Assembly (NCBI RefSeq): GCF_004330295.1
Contig: NZ_SJOJ01000017.1
Location: 31,284 to 95,283, forward strand
Length of the DNA: 64,000 bases
Source of the DNA: Rahnella victoriana
GTDB taxonomy: Bacteria > Pseudomonadota > Gammaproteobacteria > Enterobacterales > Enterobacteriaceae
Direction: 5' to 3'
The notes under the pieces: generated by a model
Database searches by the model: none
The model's input: only the letters and a program-made list of their open reading frames with translations
What the model was told of the DNA's origin: nothing
Program-made: the position numbers and the translations under genes
Shown here: piece after piece, positions 12,387 through 22,658 of the stretch
Position numbering within the stretch: the stretch's first letter is position 1
How the letters are laid out: every line of letters begins with the position of its first letter

Positions 12387-12415
12387 AAAAGCAGGGCCAT
12401 TCGCGCCCTGCTTTT
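12387..12415. terminator. Bidirectional terminator between glpX and emrD
   Basis: AAAAGCAGGGC (12387-12397) is an exact inverted copy of GCCCTGCTTTT (12405-12415) with a 7-base loop. The A-run and T-run flanks let it serve both convergent genes. Confidence 0.88.
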
Positions 12416-12421
12416 GCATGA

Positions 12422-13615
12422 TCAGGCCGTATGCCCTTCATGCTGACTGCGGTTCGACATCGGTAGCCAGCACAATAAAATCAGCACCGCCATGGCGAAC
12501 ATCAGTAATCCCAGACTGAACTGACCGGTTTGCGGCAACATGGCCGACATCCACGCCACCAGTCCGGAGCCCATATTCTGCAATCCCCCGACCAGCGCAC
12601 CCGCTGCACCCGCCAGATACGGGAAAGGCTCCATCGCACCGGTCGTCGCCAGCGGGAACAACATGCCTGCGCCGAAGAAGAACAACGATGCAGGAACAAT
12701 CAGCGTCCAGATATTCATCACGCCCAGCCAGCCGGGGATCCACATCGCCAGACCGGCGAGCAGGCAACTGATCACCGAATGCCACATCAGTTGCTGGAAG
12801 CTTTTCTCCGTGCGACCGGCGTACCATGCGCCAAAGAACGCCGCCGGAATGGGCAGGATAAACAGCACGCTGACCATCACGCCGCTCAGGCCGAGCACGC
12901 CGCCCATCAGCACGCCACAGCTGGCTTCAAATACCGCTACGCCAGCCAGTGCGCCAACCAGCATCACCAGATAACGGCTGAAGTTGGCATCAGCCAGCAA
13001 TAAACGCAGGCTTCCCAGCATCCTGCGCGGCGGATGATCGGCGGTGAATTCAGGACGGGTTTCCGGCAGCCAGCGGTACATCGAGAACGCCACGCCCGCG
13101 CACAGGATTAACAGGAAACCGAAACTGGCTCGCCAGCCCAGCCATGCGGACAACGCACCGCCAATCACCGGCGCCAGCAGCGGACTGACCAGAATGCCCA
13201 TGTTCAGCAGGCTGTTGGCATGGCGCAACGCGCCACCGCTGTATAAATCACGCGGCATGGTTCTCGCCATTACGCCCGCCACACCGGTGCCCAGCCCCTG
13301 AATGGCCGCAAAGGCAATCAGCATCGTCAGGCTGGTGGACATCATCGCGCCCGCCGCCCCTATCAGGAAAATCATCAGGCCGGTGAGGATCACCGGTTTG
13401 CGGCCAATGTTATCGGAAAGCGGGCCATAGACCAGCTGTGAGCCGCCGTAGGTCAGCAGATACGCGGCCATCACCCGCTGCACAGCGCCCGGTTTTACGG
13501 CCAGGCTGGCCGCCATATCGGCGATATTCGGCACGTAAATGGTTTGCGCCATTTGCCCGACAGCCACCAGCAAAATGAGCATGATAAGCAGGTGAATGTT
13601 TTCCAGATTTTTCAT
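12422..13615 (-). CDS. emrD: Multidrug efflux MFS transporter EmrD
   Basis: EmrD is a 12-helix major facilitator superfamily proton antiporter that exports hydrophobic uncouplers and detergents. It has 397 residues (394 in E. coli). Strong matches include VAVGQMAQTIYVPNIADMA in helix 1, GPLSDNIGRKPVIL (the MFS loop 2-3 motif) and RHANSLLNMGILVSPLLAP. Upstream the ribosome binding site is weak. In E. coli emrD lies elsewhere, near ivbL-ilvB; here it sits between glpX and fpr, convergent with glpX and divergent from fpr. Confidence 0.93.
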   Translation of the reverse strand: MKNLENIHLLIMLILLVAVGQMAQTIYVPNIADMAASLAVKPGAVQRVMAAYLLTYGGSQLVYGPLSDNIGRKPVILTGLMIFLIGAAGAMMSTSLTMLIAFAAIQGLGTGVAGVMARTMPRDLYSGGALRHANSLLNMGILVSPLLAPVIGGALSAWLGWRASFGFLLILCAGVAFSMYRWLPETRPEFTADHPPRRMLGSLRLLLADANFSRYLVMLVGALAGVAVFEASCGVLMGGVLGLSGVMVSVLFILPIPAAFFGAWYAGRTEKSFQQLMWHSVISCLLAGLAMWIPGWLGVMNIWTLIVPASLFFFGAGMLFPLATTGAMEPFPYLAGAAGALVGGLQNMGSGLVAWMSAMLPQTGQFSLGLLMFAMAVLILLCWLPMSNRSQHEGHTA

Positions 13616-13938
13616 TTTTCAGTTCATTATCAGATAAGGTTGGAAAAGTGCAGAACAAATAACCAGTAAAATCGACCAGACTACGGCGGCGCATAAGTTA
13701 ACAAATTAAGATGAATAAGCGAGTATTGCGGGAAACTCTTCTGATCCTTTGCTGGCAGCGGCGGGAACCACATCTGTAACGCTGGGTGTACGGAAATCGA
13801 TACTGACTAACGGGTCATGAACAGGCTGATAACATTTAACCGATACGGGATCCGAAAAATTTGAAATAAAATCAGGACATAATTTCGCACTGCATATTTT
13901 GCACGACATGAAGAAACCAGAAACCACGGGAGTTTTTT
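13616..13938. other. Intergenic region between divergent emrD and fpr
   Basis: These 323 bases must hold the promoters of both genes. No canonical pair of -35 and -10 boxes with 16-18 bp spacing stood out. fpr belongs to the SoxRS regulon in E. coli, but a clear SoxS box was not recognised by eye. A 73-codon minus-strand frame at 13706-13927 has no family resemblance and is not called. Confidence 0.5.
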
Positions 13939-14685
13939 ATGGCTGAATGGGTGACAGGAAAAGTCAAAAAAGTTGAGCACTGGACAGACAATTTGTTCAG
14001 CATCACGGTCAATGCGCCCGTCGATCCTTTTACCGCAGGCCAGTTCGCCAAACTTTCGCTGGATATTGACGGTGAGCGGGTGCAACGCGCGTATTCTTAT
14101 GTAAACCCGCCATCCAGCGGTGAGCTGGAGTTTTATCTGGTGAATGTGCCGGAAGGAAAACTCAGCCCGCGCCTGCATGTGATGCAGCCCGGCGACGAGA
14201 TTACTATCACCAAAGAAGCCGCCGGATTTTTCGTGATTGAAGAAGTGCCTGAATGCGACACCCTGTGGATGCTGGCAACCGGCACGGCTATCGGGCCGTA
14301 TCTGTCAATTTTGCAGGAAGGAAAAGGGCTGGAGCGGTTCAAAAATATTGTTCTGGTTCACGCCGCACGCTTCGCGGCTGACCTGAGTTATCTGCCACTC
14401 ATGCAACAGCTTCAGCGTCGCTATGAAGGCAAATTACATATTCAGACCGTGGTCAGCCGCGAGGAAATTTCCGGCTCACTGACAGGCCGTGTTCCGGCTC
14501 TGATTGAAAGCGGCGCGCTGGAAGAGGCTGTCGGCCTGAAGATGCTGGCTGAAGACAGCCACGTCATGCTGTGCGGCAACCCGCAAATGGTTCGCGATAC
14601 CCAGCAGGTACTGAAAGACACACGGGGTATGCGCAAACACCTGAAACGTAAACCGGGCCATATGACCAGCGAGCATTACTGGTAA
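13939..14685 (+). CDS. fpr: Ferredoxin/flavodoxin-NADP+ reductase Fpr
   Basis: Fpr is an FAD enzyme that passes electrons from NADPH to flavodoxin and ferredoxin, supporting biotin and methionine synthesis, anaerobic enzyme activation and oxidative-stress recovery. It has 248 residues, as in E. coli. The FAD-binding RAYSYVNPP lies in the N-terminal barrel. The NADP-binding part includes LWMLATGTAIGPYLSIL, SHVMLCGNPQMVRDTQQVL and the C-terminal YW, the terminal aromatic that stacks on the flavin. GGGAG precedes the ATG. Confidence 0.97.
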   Translation: MAEWVTGKVKKVEHWTDNLFSITVNAPVDPFTAGQFAKLSLDIDGERVQRAYSYVNPPSSGELEFYLVNVPEGKLSPRLHVMQPGDEITITKEAAGFFVIEEVPECDTLWMLATGTAIGPYLSILQEGKGLERFKNIVLVHAARFAADLSYLPLMQQLQRRYEGKLHIQTVVSREEISGSLTGRVPALIESGALEEAVGLKMLAEDSHVMLCGNPQMVRDTQQVLKDTRGMRKHLKRKPGHMTSEHYW

Positions 14686-14701
14686 GCCTGTACATAAAAA
14701 A

Positions 14702-15124
14702 TCAGCGGAATTTCACCTCGTCCGGCTCCGGGCCAAAACGATTTGTGCCCGGCGTGCCGACAAAAGCGCCGCAGTCGATCAGCAACATGATGAAAATGAC
14801 TGAAGGTGCCAGACGTCCGAGAACCCAGCTCCACATCTGCGGCATCGCCGCCGCCCAGTTCCCGGCAACCAGCATCCACGCCAATACAAACAGCAGCGCC
14901 CACCAGGCGGATTTATTACGGTCATGTAATCTTTTCACCAGCACCGCAGCCGTCGGCCACAGTAACACCACCAGCGCGAAACCGGCGGACTGATAGGTAA
15001 TCCATTCCTGTGCGGCAAAAAAGAAATCAGCCACCATCAGAATCAGCCAGCTGACCATCCAGAGCCAGAAATCGCGGCGGCCCAGGCGGCCGTTAAAAGA
15101 AAACAGTGCATGCTGTAACGTCAT
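14702..15124 (-). CDS. yiiR: DUF805 inner-membrane protein YiiR
   Basis: Small membrane protein of 140 residues with four predicted helices and the typical DUF805 opening (FSFNGRLGRRDFWLW) and middle (VKRLHDRNKSAWW). The function of the family is unknown. The position after fpr and before yiiQ is that of E. coli yiiR. It is convergent with fpr, with a 16-bp gap, and divergent from yiiQ. It contains two basic, histidine-containing cytoplasmic patches, but no catalytic motif was recognised. Confidence 0.85.
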   Translation of the reverse strand: MTLQHALFSFNGRLGRRDFWLWMVSWLILMVADFFFAAQEWITYQSAGFALVVLLWPTAAVLVKRLHDRNKSAWWALLFVLAWMLVAGNWAAAMPQMWSWVLGRLAPSVIFIMLLIDCGAFVGTPGTNRFGPEPDEVKFR

Positions 15125-15282
15125 TGGCAGTCGGTTCCGTCAAATACAATGGGAGTAAATTGTTAAAACAGGCGGAGTGTAACCTACCGGCAGAGGCGAC
15201 GAGAATCTTTACGCACTCCTTTTGACATTACCCCCCGTTCCCCGCTTTAATCGGACAGTTGAATCAAAATAAGACACGCCCT

Positions 15283-15891
15283 ATGACTGTTGCTCAATCT
15301 TTATTACGCCTGACGCTGTCCGCGTTAATCCTGCTCGCTGGCCAGAACATCGCGCTGGCCGATCCGCCGGCTGACCATGCCGGCACCGAAGAGATGCCAA
15401 AAGCCCCTTACCTGCTGGCCGGTGCGCCGACATTTGAAACGACGCTGATCAATTTCCGTGCGAAATACAATGAGGCCAATCCGACCCAGCAGATTGGCGA
15501 GTTCCGCGCGATCAGCGATAAATCTGCGAACAGTTCCCTGACCCGCGCCGCCAGCAAGATTAATGAGAATCTGTATGCCTCGACCGCACTGGAAAAAGGC
15601 ACCGGGAAAATCAAAACGCTGCAAATCACCTATCTGCCGATTCAGGGCGCAGAAGAAAAAGCGGCCCGCACGCTGGCAATCAGCTATATGGCAAACCTGA
15701 TGCGTCAGTTCGATGCCACCCTGACCACCGAACAAAGCGTGGCGAGAGTCGCTTCTTTGATCGAGAAAGGCAAAGGTCAGCAGTTTTATAAGCAGGAAGT
15801 GGGCGCGGTACGTTTTGTGATTTCAGACAATGGCGAAAAAGGTCTGACATTCGCCGTTGAGCCGGTCAAGCTGGCGCTCGCCGAGCCGTGA
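15283..15891 (+). CDS. yiiQ: DUF1454 periplasmic protein YiiQ
   Basis: Exported protein of unknown function, 202 residues from the ATG at 15283. Residues 1-26 form a signal peptide ending in ALA before DPPADHAG. The mature part contains KAPYLLAGAPTFETTL, NLTRAASKINENLYASTAL-like and DNGEKGLTFAVEPVKLAL segments shared with E. coli YiiQ. A TTG at 15259 in the same frame would add eight residues before the signal sequence. Neither start has a strong ribosome binding site. It lies immediately upstream of tpiA, as in E. coli. Confidence 0.88.
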   Translation: MTVAQSLLRLTLSALILLAGQNIALADPPADHAGTEEMPKAPYLLAGAPTFETTLINFRAKYNEANPTQQIGEFRAISDKSANSSLTRAASKINENLYASTALEKGTGKIKTLQITYLPIQGAEEKAARTLAISYMANLMRQFDATLTTEQSVARVASLIEKGKGQQFYKQEVGAVRFVISDNGEKGLTFAVEPVKLALAEP

Positions 15892-15985
15892 GATGACGGT
15901 TTTTAATGACAAAAAGCAAAGCCTTTATGGTCAATGATCTCTATACTGTTGCACAGGTAATCTGCTTGTTTGGCAGAAATTTTAA

Positions 15986-16786
<801 letters not shown>

Positions 16787-16806
16787 GCCTGTTTCTTCTG
16801 CGCATA

Positions 16807-16834
16807 AAAAAACCCCGGCACGCCGGGGTTTTTT
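16807..16834. terminator. Bidirectional terminator between tpiA and sbp
   Basis: CCCCGGC (16813-16819) and GCCGGGG (16822-16828) are perfectly paired, flanked by six A residues on the left and six T residues on the right, so it works for both convergent genes. Confidence 0.92.
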
Positions 16835-16852
16835 ATTGTCTGGAAAACAATC

Positions 16853-17842
16853 TTAACGTTTGCTGATTTGGTCAAAGATACCGTCGGTTGCGAAATGGTC
16901 TTTCTGTGCCTGTGCCCAGGTACCGGCCACCTGATCAATAGTGAACAGTTTAACTTTCGGGAATTCAGACGCGAATTTTTTCTCGATTTCAGCATCACGC
17001 GGACGGTAATAGTTTTCTGCCGCAATCGTCTGGCCTTCCGGTGAATAAAGGTATTTCAGATAGGCATCGGCCACCGTGCGGGTGTCACGCTTATCAACAA
17101 CCTTATCGACCACAGAAACCGTTGGCTCCGCCAGAATCGATTCGCTTGGCGTCACGATTTCAAACTTATCTTTACCGACTTCTTTCGTCGCCAGCAGCGC
17201 CTCGTTTTCCCACGCAATCAGCACATCACCGATACCGCGTTCAACGAAAGTATTGGTTGCGCCACGTGCGCCGGAATCCAGCACTTCGACGTTTTTGTAC
17301 AATGCTTTCACGAAATCCTGAGCCTTCGCTTTGTCATTGTTGTTGTGATGCAGGGCATAACCCCAGGCCGCCAGATAGTTCCAGCGCGCACCGCCGGAAG
17401 TTTTAGGGTTCGGTGTAATCACCGACACGCCCGGTTTAATCAAATCATTCCAGTCGTGAATTTGTTTCGGATTGCCTTTACGCACCAGGAACACAATGGT
17501 GGATGTGTAAGGCGCAGAGTTATCCGGCAGACGGGTGATCCAGTTCTTATCGATACGGCCACGTTCAGCAATAGCATCAACGTCATAAGCCAGCGCCAGC
17601 GTCACCACATCCGCTTCGATGCCGTTGATAACCGATGTAGCCTGTTTACCGGAGCCACCATGCGACTGGCGAACGGTGACGGTATCGCCGGTTTTACCCT
17701 GCCAGTATTTGCTGAACGCTTTGTTGTATTGCTCATAGAACTCACGGGTGGGATCGTATGACACGTTCAGAATCTGAATATCTTTGGCAATTGCTCCCGT
17801 TGCCACTAACAGTAATCCCAAACCTGCAGCCCATTTACGCAT
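16853..17842 (-). CDS. sbp: Periplasmic sulfate-binding protein Sbp
   Basis: Sbp binds sulfate in the periplasm and delivers it to the CysTWA ABC importer. It has 329 residues with a signal peptide ([19 protein letters not shown], cleavage before KDIQILNV). Ligand-binding segments [10 protein letters not shown] and [18 protein letters not shown] are characteristic of the Sbp/CysP family. The upstream minus-strand region contains TGGTTATTCC (around 17957-17967), which resembles CysB half-sites; this is a weak inference. In E. coli cdh lies between tpiA and sbp and is absent here. Confidence 0.96.
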   Translation of the reverse strand: MRKWAAGLGLLLVATGAIAKDIQILNVSYDPTREFYEQYNKAFSKYWQGKTGDTVTVRQSHGGSGKQATSVINGIEADVVTLALAYDVDAIAERGRIDKNWITRLPDNSAPYTSTIVFLVRKGNPKQIHDWNDLIKPGVSVITPNPKTSGGARWNYLAAWGYALHHNNNDKAKAQDFVKALYKNVEVLDSGARGATNTFVERGIGDVLIAWENEALLATKEVGKDKFEIVTPSESILAEPTVSVVDKVVDKRDTRTVADAYLKYLYSPEGQTIAAENYYRPRDAEIEKKFASEFPKVKLFTIDQVAGTWAQAQKDHFATDGIFDQISKR

Positions 17843-17978
17843 CGCACTTTCTCCCGAAAATAGTTTCTATGGATTTCATTTATTTGTTCGATAAAGAGAG
17901 CCTGCCAGATAAAAATGAAACACATAAAGAATAAAAGGTTTTTTTCTATTACTTTCTGGAATAACCAAAAGCGAGGCG

Positions 17979-18005
17979 AAAAAAAACCTCCCGTAAAAGG
18001 AGGTT
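17979..18005 (-). terminator. Intrinsic terminator of pfkA
   Basis: Read on the minus strand, AACCTCC and GGAGGTT (plus-strand 17999-18005 and 17985-17991) pair around a 7-base loop and run into eight T residues. It lies 24 bases past the pfkA stop. Confidence 0.88.
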
Positions 18006-18029
18006 CTTATCGGAGCGTAACAAACTGTA

Positions 18030-19016
18030 TCAGAACAGTTTTTTCGCCGTGTCGTACCAGTCTTCTTTGAATTTACTTTTCTTATTTTCTGGCGCGATAC
18101 AAATCGAGATTAATTCGTGAACCATTTTCTCGTTTTCAACACCGACGCAGAAACCGCCCTGAGAATAGTCACGATCTTCTTCCAGCAGCAGGTCCACCGC
18201 GTAAGCCCCCATACGGGAAGCCAGAATGCGGTCGTAAGCCACCGGCGCACCGCCACGCTGAATATGGCCTAATACGGTGCCACGGGTTTCGCGGCAGGTT
18301 TCTTTCTCGATGTATTTGGCCAGCTCTTCGATGTTGTCTAACTTTTCAGTGATGGCAACGATCGCGTGTTTTTTGCCTTTCGCGATACCGGCTTTGATTT
18401 CAGCAACCAGATCATCACGTTTGAATTCCACTTCAGGGATAGCGATAAATTCGCAACCACCGGCAATGGCCGCTGCCAGCGTCAAATCGCCACAATAGCG
18501 GCCCATCACTTCAACGATAGAAATACGCTGGTGTGAAGAAGAGGTGTCACGCAGACGGTCAATCGCTTCAACCACGGTGCCCAGCGCCGTGAAGAAGCCG
18601 ATGGTGTAGTCAGTACCCGCCACGTCGTTATCGATAGTGCCTGGCAGACCGATGCAACGGATACCGCCTTCTTTGGTCAGCAGGTCTGCACCTGCGTAAG
18701 AACCGTCACCCCCGATCACCACCAGGCCATCGATACCACGGTCTTTCATATTCTGCAGGGCGACTTTACGCATTTCCGGATCACGGAATTCAGGGAAACG
18801 CGCTGAACCCAGGAAAGTACCGCCACGGTTGATCATATCGGAGACGCTGTAGCGATCCAGTTTGCGCATGCGGTTTTCATACATGCCGAGGTAGCCATCT
18901 TCAATACCGTAGACTTCCAAATCTGCTGATAATGCGGAGCGGACAACGCCACGGATCGCAGCATTCATGCCTGGGGCATCGCCACCACTTGTCAGTACAC
19001 CAATTTTTTTGATCAT
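18030..19016 (-). CDS. pfkA: ATP-dependent 6-phosphofructokinase PfkA
   Basis: PfkA phosphorylates fructose 6-phosphate at the committed step of glycolysis and is activated allosterically by ADP. It has 328 residues; E. coli has 320, and the difference lies in a slightly longer C-terminal tail ([18 protein letters not shown]). The ATP-binding GGDAPGMN, the catalytic PGTIDNDV and [13 protein letters not shown] are all present. A Cra-type operator and a -10-like box lie upstream. E. coli has fieF between pfkA and cpxP; here cpxP follows directly. Confidence 0.97.
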   Translation of the reverse strand: MIKKIGVLTSGGDAPGMNAAIRGVVRSALSADLEVYGIEDGYLGMYENRMRKLDRYSVSDMINRGGTFLGSARFPEFRDPEMRKVALQNMKDRGIDGLVVIGGDGSYAGADLLTKEGGIRCIGLPGTIDNDVAGTDYTIGFFTALGTVVEAIDRLRDTSSSHQRISIVEVMGRYCGDLTLAAAIAGGCEFIAIPEVEFKRDDLVAEIKAGIAKGKKHAIVAITEKLDNIEELAKYIEKETCRETRGTVLGHIQRGGAPVAYDRILASRMGAYAVDLLLEEDRDYSQGGFCVGVENEKMVHELISICIAPENKKSKFKEDWYDTAKKLF

Positions 19017-19140
19017 GACTACCTCTGAACTTGTAGATGCAATTTCTTAAGAATCTTGAGCCAGCCTGTTGGGCGAATTTTTCTTGTGCAGCCAAAAGGG
19101 CTTACTAGCGTTTGAGCCTATAGTATAACAAAACACCGGT

Positions 19141-19156
19141 GCTGAATTGATTCAAG
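19141..19156. promoter_or_regulatory. Cra (FruR)-type operator upstream of pfkA
   Basis: GCTGAATTGATTCAAG contains the palindrome TGAAT-TG-ATTCA, close to the Cra consensus (TGAAwCgnTTCA type). It lies about 125 bases before the pfkA start on the minus strand, just upstream of a minus-strand TATACT box at 19122-19127, and would cover the -35 region. E. coli pfkA is repressed by Cra. Confidence 0.6.
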
Positions 19157-19295
19157 TCAGCAAGAATACGCTTACACCGCTCTGTACTTCGCAATTTACT
19201 GATTCATACGGCTTTTACAAGATATTTCCAGATCGTTACGCCCAGATTTCCACCTTGTTAATTTCAAGTTTAAAACACAATCCCAAATTACAGAC

Positions 19296-19354
19296 AAAAA
19301 AAACCCCACCATACGGTGGGGGAAGACAGGGATGGTGTCTATGGCAAGGAAAAA
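19296..19354 (-). ncRNA. cpxQ: CpxQ small RNA (3' UTR of cpxP) with its terminator
   Basis: On the minus strand the segment starting at 19354 reads TTTTCCTTGCCATAGACACC, then continues to a GC-rich hairpin (CCCCACC-GTAT-GGTGGGG) and eight T residues ending at 19296. As far as I recall it, the single-stranded seed part is the same as in E. coli CpxQ, which RNase E releases from cpxP mRNA. CpxQ acts with Hfq to silence inner-membrane protein mRNAs such as nhaB during envelope stress. It begins eight bases after the cpxP stop codon. Processing is inferred from conservation. Confidence 0.85.
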
Positions 19355-19362
19355 CAGGGATC

Positions 19363-19872
19363 TTACTCGGTCGTGCTGGTACTACTCGTCTTCTGGGCAG
19401 AAGAGGGTTGTAAGCCAGATAACTGCATTTGCATCTCTTTCATGCGTTGCTCATGTTTCTGGTTTAATACGTTTTTTTGCTCAGGTGTCAGCAGATTAAA
19501 CATCTGGTTGCGGATGCGGGCCATTTCAACCTGGCGATCCACTTGCTCCTGAGCCATTAACTCGGCTTGTGCGCGAACTGCGGCCTGATCAAACTTTTCG
19601 GCGGTGACCAGCCTGTGCATCGTTTCTATCTGTTCTACATTTACATGAGGCAGATCTTTACGAGCCTGATGCATCAGGTCACGCATTTGCTGGCGCTGCT
19701 GCTCAGTGAGATTTACACCATCAAACATGGTGTTGCGTTCCTGAGGCTTGTCCAACATCGTGCTATCATGTTCTGCTGGCATCGCCGACACTGGTTTTGC
19801 GCCATCTGCTAAAACGACACCTGAACTCAGCGTCAGAAGCGTGGCTAAACCGAATGAAGCTGCCTTAAACAT
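19363..19872 (-). CDS. cpxP: Periplasmic Cpx-pathway inhibitor CpxP
   Basis: CpxP is a periplasmic adaptor that damps the sensor CpxA and delivers misfolded pilins to DegP. A signal peptide ([22 protein letters not shown]) is followed by an all-helical domain with the two LTxxQ motifs that define the family (LTEQQRQQ and LTPEQKNV). The ATG at 19872 is chosen because AGGAG lies six bases upstream; a GTG one codon earlier is too close to it. The product has 169 residues. It is divergent from cpxRA with a CpxR box between, and its 3' UTR carries CpxQ. Confidence 0.94.
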   Translation of the reverse strand: MFKAASFGLATLLTLSSGVVLADGAKPVSAMPAEHDSTMLDKPQERNTMFDGVNLTEQQRQQMRDLMHQARKDLPHVNVEQIETMHRLVTAEKFDQAAVRAQAELMAQEQVDRQVEMARIRNQMFNLLTPEQKNVLNQKHEQRMKEMQMQLSGLQPSSAQKTSSTSTTE

Positions 19873-19957
19873 CACATACTCCTAAAGTCTTTATCGCTGC
19901 ATCGCGAATCATTGAAAAGCAGTCTAAACCTGCTGCTGCAAACAAGCGTCAGTGCTT

Positions 19958-19972
19958 GTAAAAGTACGTAAA
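19958..19972. promoter_or_regulatory. CpxR box between cpxP and cpxR
   Basis: GTAAA-AGTAC-GTAAA is an exact match to the CpxR consensus of two GTAAA units five bases apart. It lies 86 bases before cpxP on one side and 53 bases before cpxR on the other, consistent with feedback activation of both divergent units. Confidence 0.9.
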
Positions 19973-20024
19973 GTCATGGAATAGCGGCAATTGATGACGT
20001 ATTTTGCGTCTAGAGGTAAATACA

Positions 20025-20726
20025 ATGAATAAAATTTTGTTGGTTGATGACGACCGTGAACTGACTTCACTTTTGAAAGAATTGCTCGAAATGGAAGGCT
20101 TTAATGTTGTGGTGGCTTACGACGGTGAGCAGGCATTAGAGAAAATCGATAATACCATCGACCTTCTGTTGCTTGACGTGATGATGCCGAAGAAAAACGG
20201 CATTGAAACCCTTAAAGAATTGCGCCAGCGTCACCAGACGCCAGTGATTATGTTAACCGCTCGCGGCAGTGAACTGGACCGCGTTCTCGGCCTCGAACTG
20301 GGTGCGGATGACTATCTGCCAAAACCGTTTAATGACCGCGAACTGGTGGCCCGCATCCGGGCAATGTTGCGTCGTTCCAACTGGAGCGAACAACAGCAAA
20401 CCAATGAAAATAACGGCTCACCGACGCTGGAAGTGGACGGGTTGCAGCTGAACCCGGGACGCCAGGAAGCCAGTTTTAACGGCGAAGCGCTGGATTTAAC
20501 CGGCACTGAATTTACCCTGTTGTATTTACTGGCAAAACATCTCGGACAGGTCGTTTCCCGCGAACATCTGAGTCAGGAAGTGCTGGGTAAACGTCTGACG
20601 CCGTTTGACCGCGCCATTGATATGCATATCTCCAATTTACGCCGTAAATTGCCCGATCGTCAGGATGGACATCCGTGGTTTAAAACCTTGCGCGGACGCG
20701 GTTATCTGATGGTTTCTGCTTCATGA
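20025..20726 (+). CDS. cpxR: Envelope-stress response regulator CpxR
   Basis: CpxR is the OmpR-family transcription factor of the Cpx two-component system, activating cpxP, degP, dsbA and other envelope factors. The receiver domain carries the acidic DDD at residues 8-10, phosphoacceptor Asp51 (LLLLDVMMP), and Lys in LPKPF. The winged-helix DNA-binding domain ends in [13 protein letters not shown]. The ATG at 20025 follows AGAGGT and gives 233 residues (232 in E. coli); the frame extends seven codons upstream without support. The stop overlaps the cpxA start (ATGA). Confidence 0.97.
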   Translation: MNKILLVDDDRELTSLLKELLEMEGFNVVVAYDGEQALEKIDNTIDLLLLDVMMPKKNGIETLKELRQRHQTPVIMLTARGSELDRVLGLELGADDYLPKPFNDRELVARIRAMLRRSNWSEQQQTNENNGSPTLEVDGLQLNPGRQEASFNGEALDLTGTEFTLLYLLAKHLGQVVSREHLSQEVLGKRLTPFDRAIDMHISNLRRKLPDRQDGHPWFKTLRGRGYLMVSAS

Positions 20727-22093
20727 TAAACAGCCTTACGGCACGAATTTTTGCCATTTTCTGGTTCACATTAGCCCTGGTGCTGATGCTGGTATTGATG
20801 GTGCCGAAACTCGATTCACGCCAGATTACGCCGTTGCTCGATAACGAACAGCGGCAGGGCCTGATGATTGAACAACACGTTGAAGCTGAGCTGGCGACCG
20901 ATCCTGCCAATGATCTGATGTGGTGGCGCAGGTTGTTCCGTGCCATCGACAAATGGGCACCGCCGGGTCAGCGTCTGTTGCTGGTCACCAGCGAAGGCCG
21001 GGTGATCGGCGCACAGCGTAACGAAATGCAGATCGTGCGTAACTTTATCGGTCAGTCTGATAACTCAGATCGCCCGAAAAAGAAAAAGTATGGCCGCGTG
21101 GAAATGGTGGGGCCTTTCTCCGTACGTGACGGTGAAGATAACTACCAGCTGTACCTGATGCGTCCGGCCAGCAGTTCCCAGTCTGACTTTATCAACCTGA
21201 TGTTCGACCGCCCCCTGCTGCTGTTAATCGTCACCATGCTCATCAGCGCCCCTCTGCTGCTGTGGCTGGCATGGAGTCTGGCGAAACCTGCACGTAAGCT
21301 GAAGAACGCCGCAGATGACGTTGCACGCGGTAATCTCAAGCAGCACCCAGAACTCGAAGCCGGACCGCAGGAATTCCTCGCGACCGGTGCCAGTTTCAAC
21401 CAGATGGTCAGCGCCCTCGAGCGGATGGTCACCGCACAGCAACGGCTGATTTCTGATATCTCCCACGAACTGCGTACACCGCTGACCCGTCTGCAGCTGG
21501 CAACCGCACTGATGAGACGTCGTCATGGCGAAGGGAAAGAATTGCAGCGCATCGAAAATGAGGCGCAGCGTCTCGATGGCATGATCAACGATCTGCTGGT
21601 GTTATCACGCAGCCAGCATAAAAATGAGTTATCACGCGAAACCCTGAAGGCCAACGAACTGTGGGCCGGGGTGATTGATGATGCGCAGTTTGAAGCCGAA
21701 CAGATGGGCAAAACCCTTGAGGTGACATCGCCTCCTGGCCCATGGAAACTGATTGGTAATGCGGCGGCGCTCGACAGCGCACTGGAAAACATCGTGCGTA
21801 ACGCCCTGCGTTATTCGCATCATCACATTGCGCTGAACTTCGCCCACGACAGTGAAGGGATCACCATCACCGTTGATGACGATGGCCCCGGCGTGAGTGA
21901 GGAAGATCGCGAACAGATTTTCCGTCCGTTCTATCGCACCGATGAAGCGCGTGACCGGGAATCCGGCGGCACAGGTCTCGGACTGGCAATCGTGGATACT
22001 GCCGTTCAGCAACACCGGGGCAGCGTTAAAGCTGAAGACAGCCCGCTGGGCGGCCTTCGTCTGATTATCTGGCTGCCGCTGCACCAGCGTTAA
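20723..22093 (+). CDS. cpxA: Envelope-stress sensor histidine kinase CpxA
   Basis: CpxA is an inner-membrane sensor that phosphorylates CpxR when envelope proteins misfold and otherwise acts as a phosphatase. It has 456 residues (457 in E. coli). Two membrane helices (about residues 8-28 and 165-185) flank a periplasmic sensor domain. A HAMP linker, a HisKA domain with His248 in [13 protein letters not shown], and an HATPase domain with N and G boxes ([28 protein letters not shown]) follow. It is translationally coupled to cpxR by a four-base overlap. Confidence 0.97.
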   Translation: MINSLTARIFAIFWFTLALVLMLVLMVPKLDSRQITPLLDNEQRQGLMIEQHVEAELATDPANDLMWWRRLFRAIDKWAPPGQRLLLVTSEGRVIGAQRNEMQIVRNFIGQSDNSDRPKKKKYGRVEMVGPFSVRDGEDNYQLYLMRPASSSQSDFINLMFDRPLLLLIVTMLISAPLLLWLAWSLAKPARKLKNAADDVARGNLKQHPELEAGPQEFLATGASFNQMVSALERMVTAQQRLISDISHELRTPLTRLQLATALMRRRHGEGKELQRIENEAQRLDGMINDLLVLSRSQHKNELSRETLKANELWAGVIDDAQFEAEQMGKTLEVTSPPGPWKLIGNAAALDSALENIVRNALRYSHHHIALNFAHDSEGITITVDDDGPGVSEEDREQIFRPFYRTDEARDRESGGTGLGLAIVDTAVQQHRGSVKAEDSPLGGLRLIIWLPLHQR

Positions 22094-22130
22094 GTTTCTG
22101 CTATTCTGCGTCCCTCTATCAGGGGGACGC

Positions 22131-22604
22131 ATGCTTAACATTGTTTTATTTGAACCAGAAATCCCGCCCAATACCGGCAATATTATCCGCCTGTGTGCCA
22201 ACACCGGATGTCAGCTTCACCTCATCGAACCTTTAGGTTTCGGCTGGGACGATAAACGTCTGCGCCGTGCCGGACTCGATTACCATGAATTCGCTCATAT
22301 CAAACACCACGCGAATTATGATGCCTTTCTCAGCAGCGAAAACCCGCAGCGTCTGTTTGCACTGACGACCAAAGGAACGCCCGCGCACAGCGCCGTCAGC
22401 TATCAGGATAACGACTTCCTGTTGTTCGGCCCTGAAACCCGCGGCTTACCGGCGTCTGTTCTGGACAACCTGCCAGCACAACAGAAAATCCGCATCCCTA
22501 TGCGCGCAGAAAGCCGCAGCATGAATTTGTCGAATGCCGTTTCTGTGGTGGTGTATGAAGCCTGGCGCCAGCTGGGATATCCGGGCGCATTGCTGAAAGA
22601 ATAG
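22131..22604 (+). CDS. trmL: tRNA (cytidine/uridine-2'-O-)-methyltransferase TrmL
   Basis: TrmL methylates the 2'-OH of the wobble nucleotide 34 in two tRNA-Leu isoacceptors, using S-adenosylmethionine. It is a SPOUT-family enzyme of 157 residues, the same length as E. coli TrmL (YibK). The knot-forming motifs are visible: NIGN-type [26 protein letters not shown] and [22 protein letters not shown]. It is convergent with cysE, as in E. coli. Confidence 0.96.
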   Translation: MLNIVLFEPEIPPNTGNIIRLCANTGCQLHLIEPLGFGWDDKRLRRAGLDYHEFAHIKHHANYDAFLSSENPQRLFALTTKGTPAHSAVSYQDNDFLLFGPETRGLPASVLDNLPAQQKIRIPMRAESRSMNLSNAVSVVVYEAWRQLGYPGALLKE

Positions 22605-22620
22605 CGTAGAGAAAATGCAG

Positions 22621-22648
22621 AAGATGGCATGCAGAACCATGCCATCTT
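22621..22648. terminator. Hairpin between convergent trmL and cysE
   Basis: AAGATGGCATG (22621-22631) and CATGCCATCTT (22638-22648) form an 11-bp perfect stem with a 6-base loop. T-runs are short on both sides, so efficient termination is uncertain. Confidence 0.55.
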
Positions 22649-22658
22649 AAAAGGTCGG

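Noticed and set aside
12530-13003. 157-codon plus-strand frame opposite emrD
   Set aside because: His/Arg/Gln-rich translation without family similarity, a shadow of a membrane-protein gene.
13706-13927. 73-codon minus-strand frame between emrD and fpr
   Set aside because: No similarity recognised and it spans the region that must hold the fpr promoter.
13839-13938. SoxS box for fpr
   Set aside because: GCAC-type fragments occur, but none gave a convincing match to the degenerate consensus by eye; needs a matrix scan.
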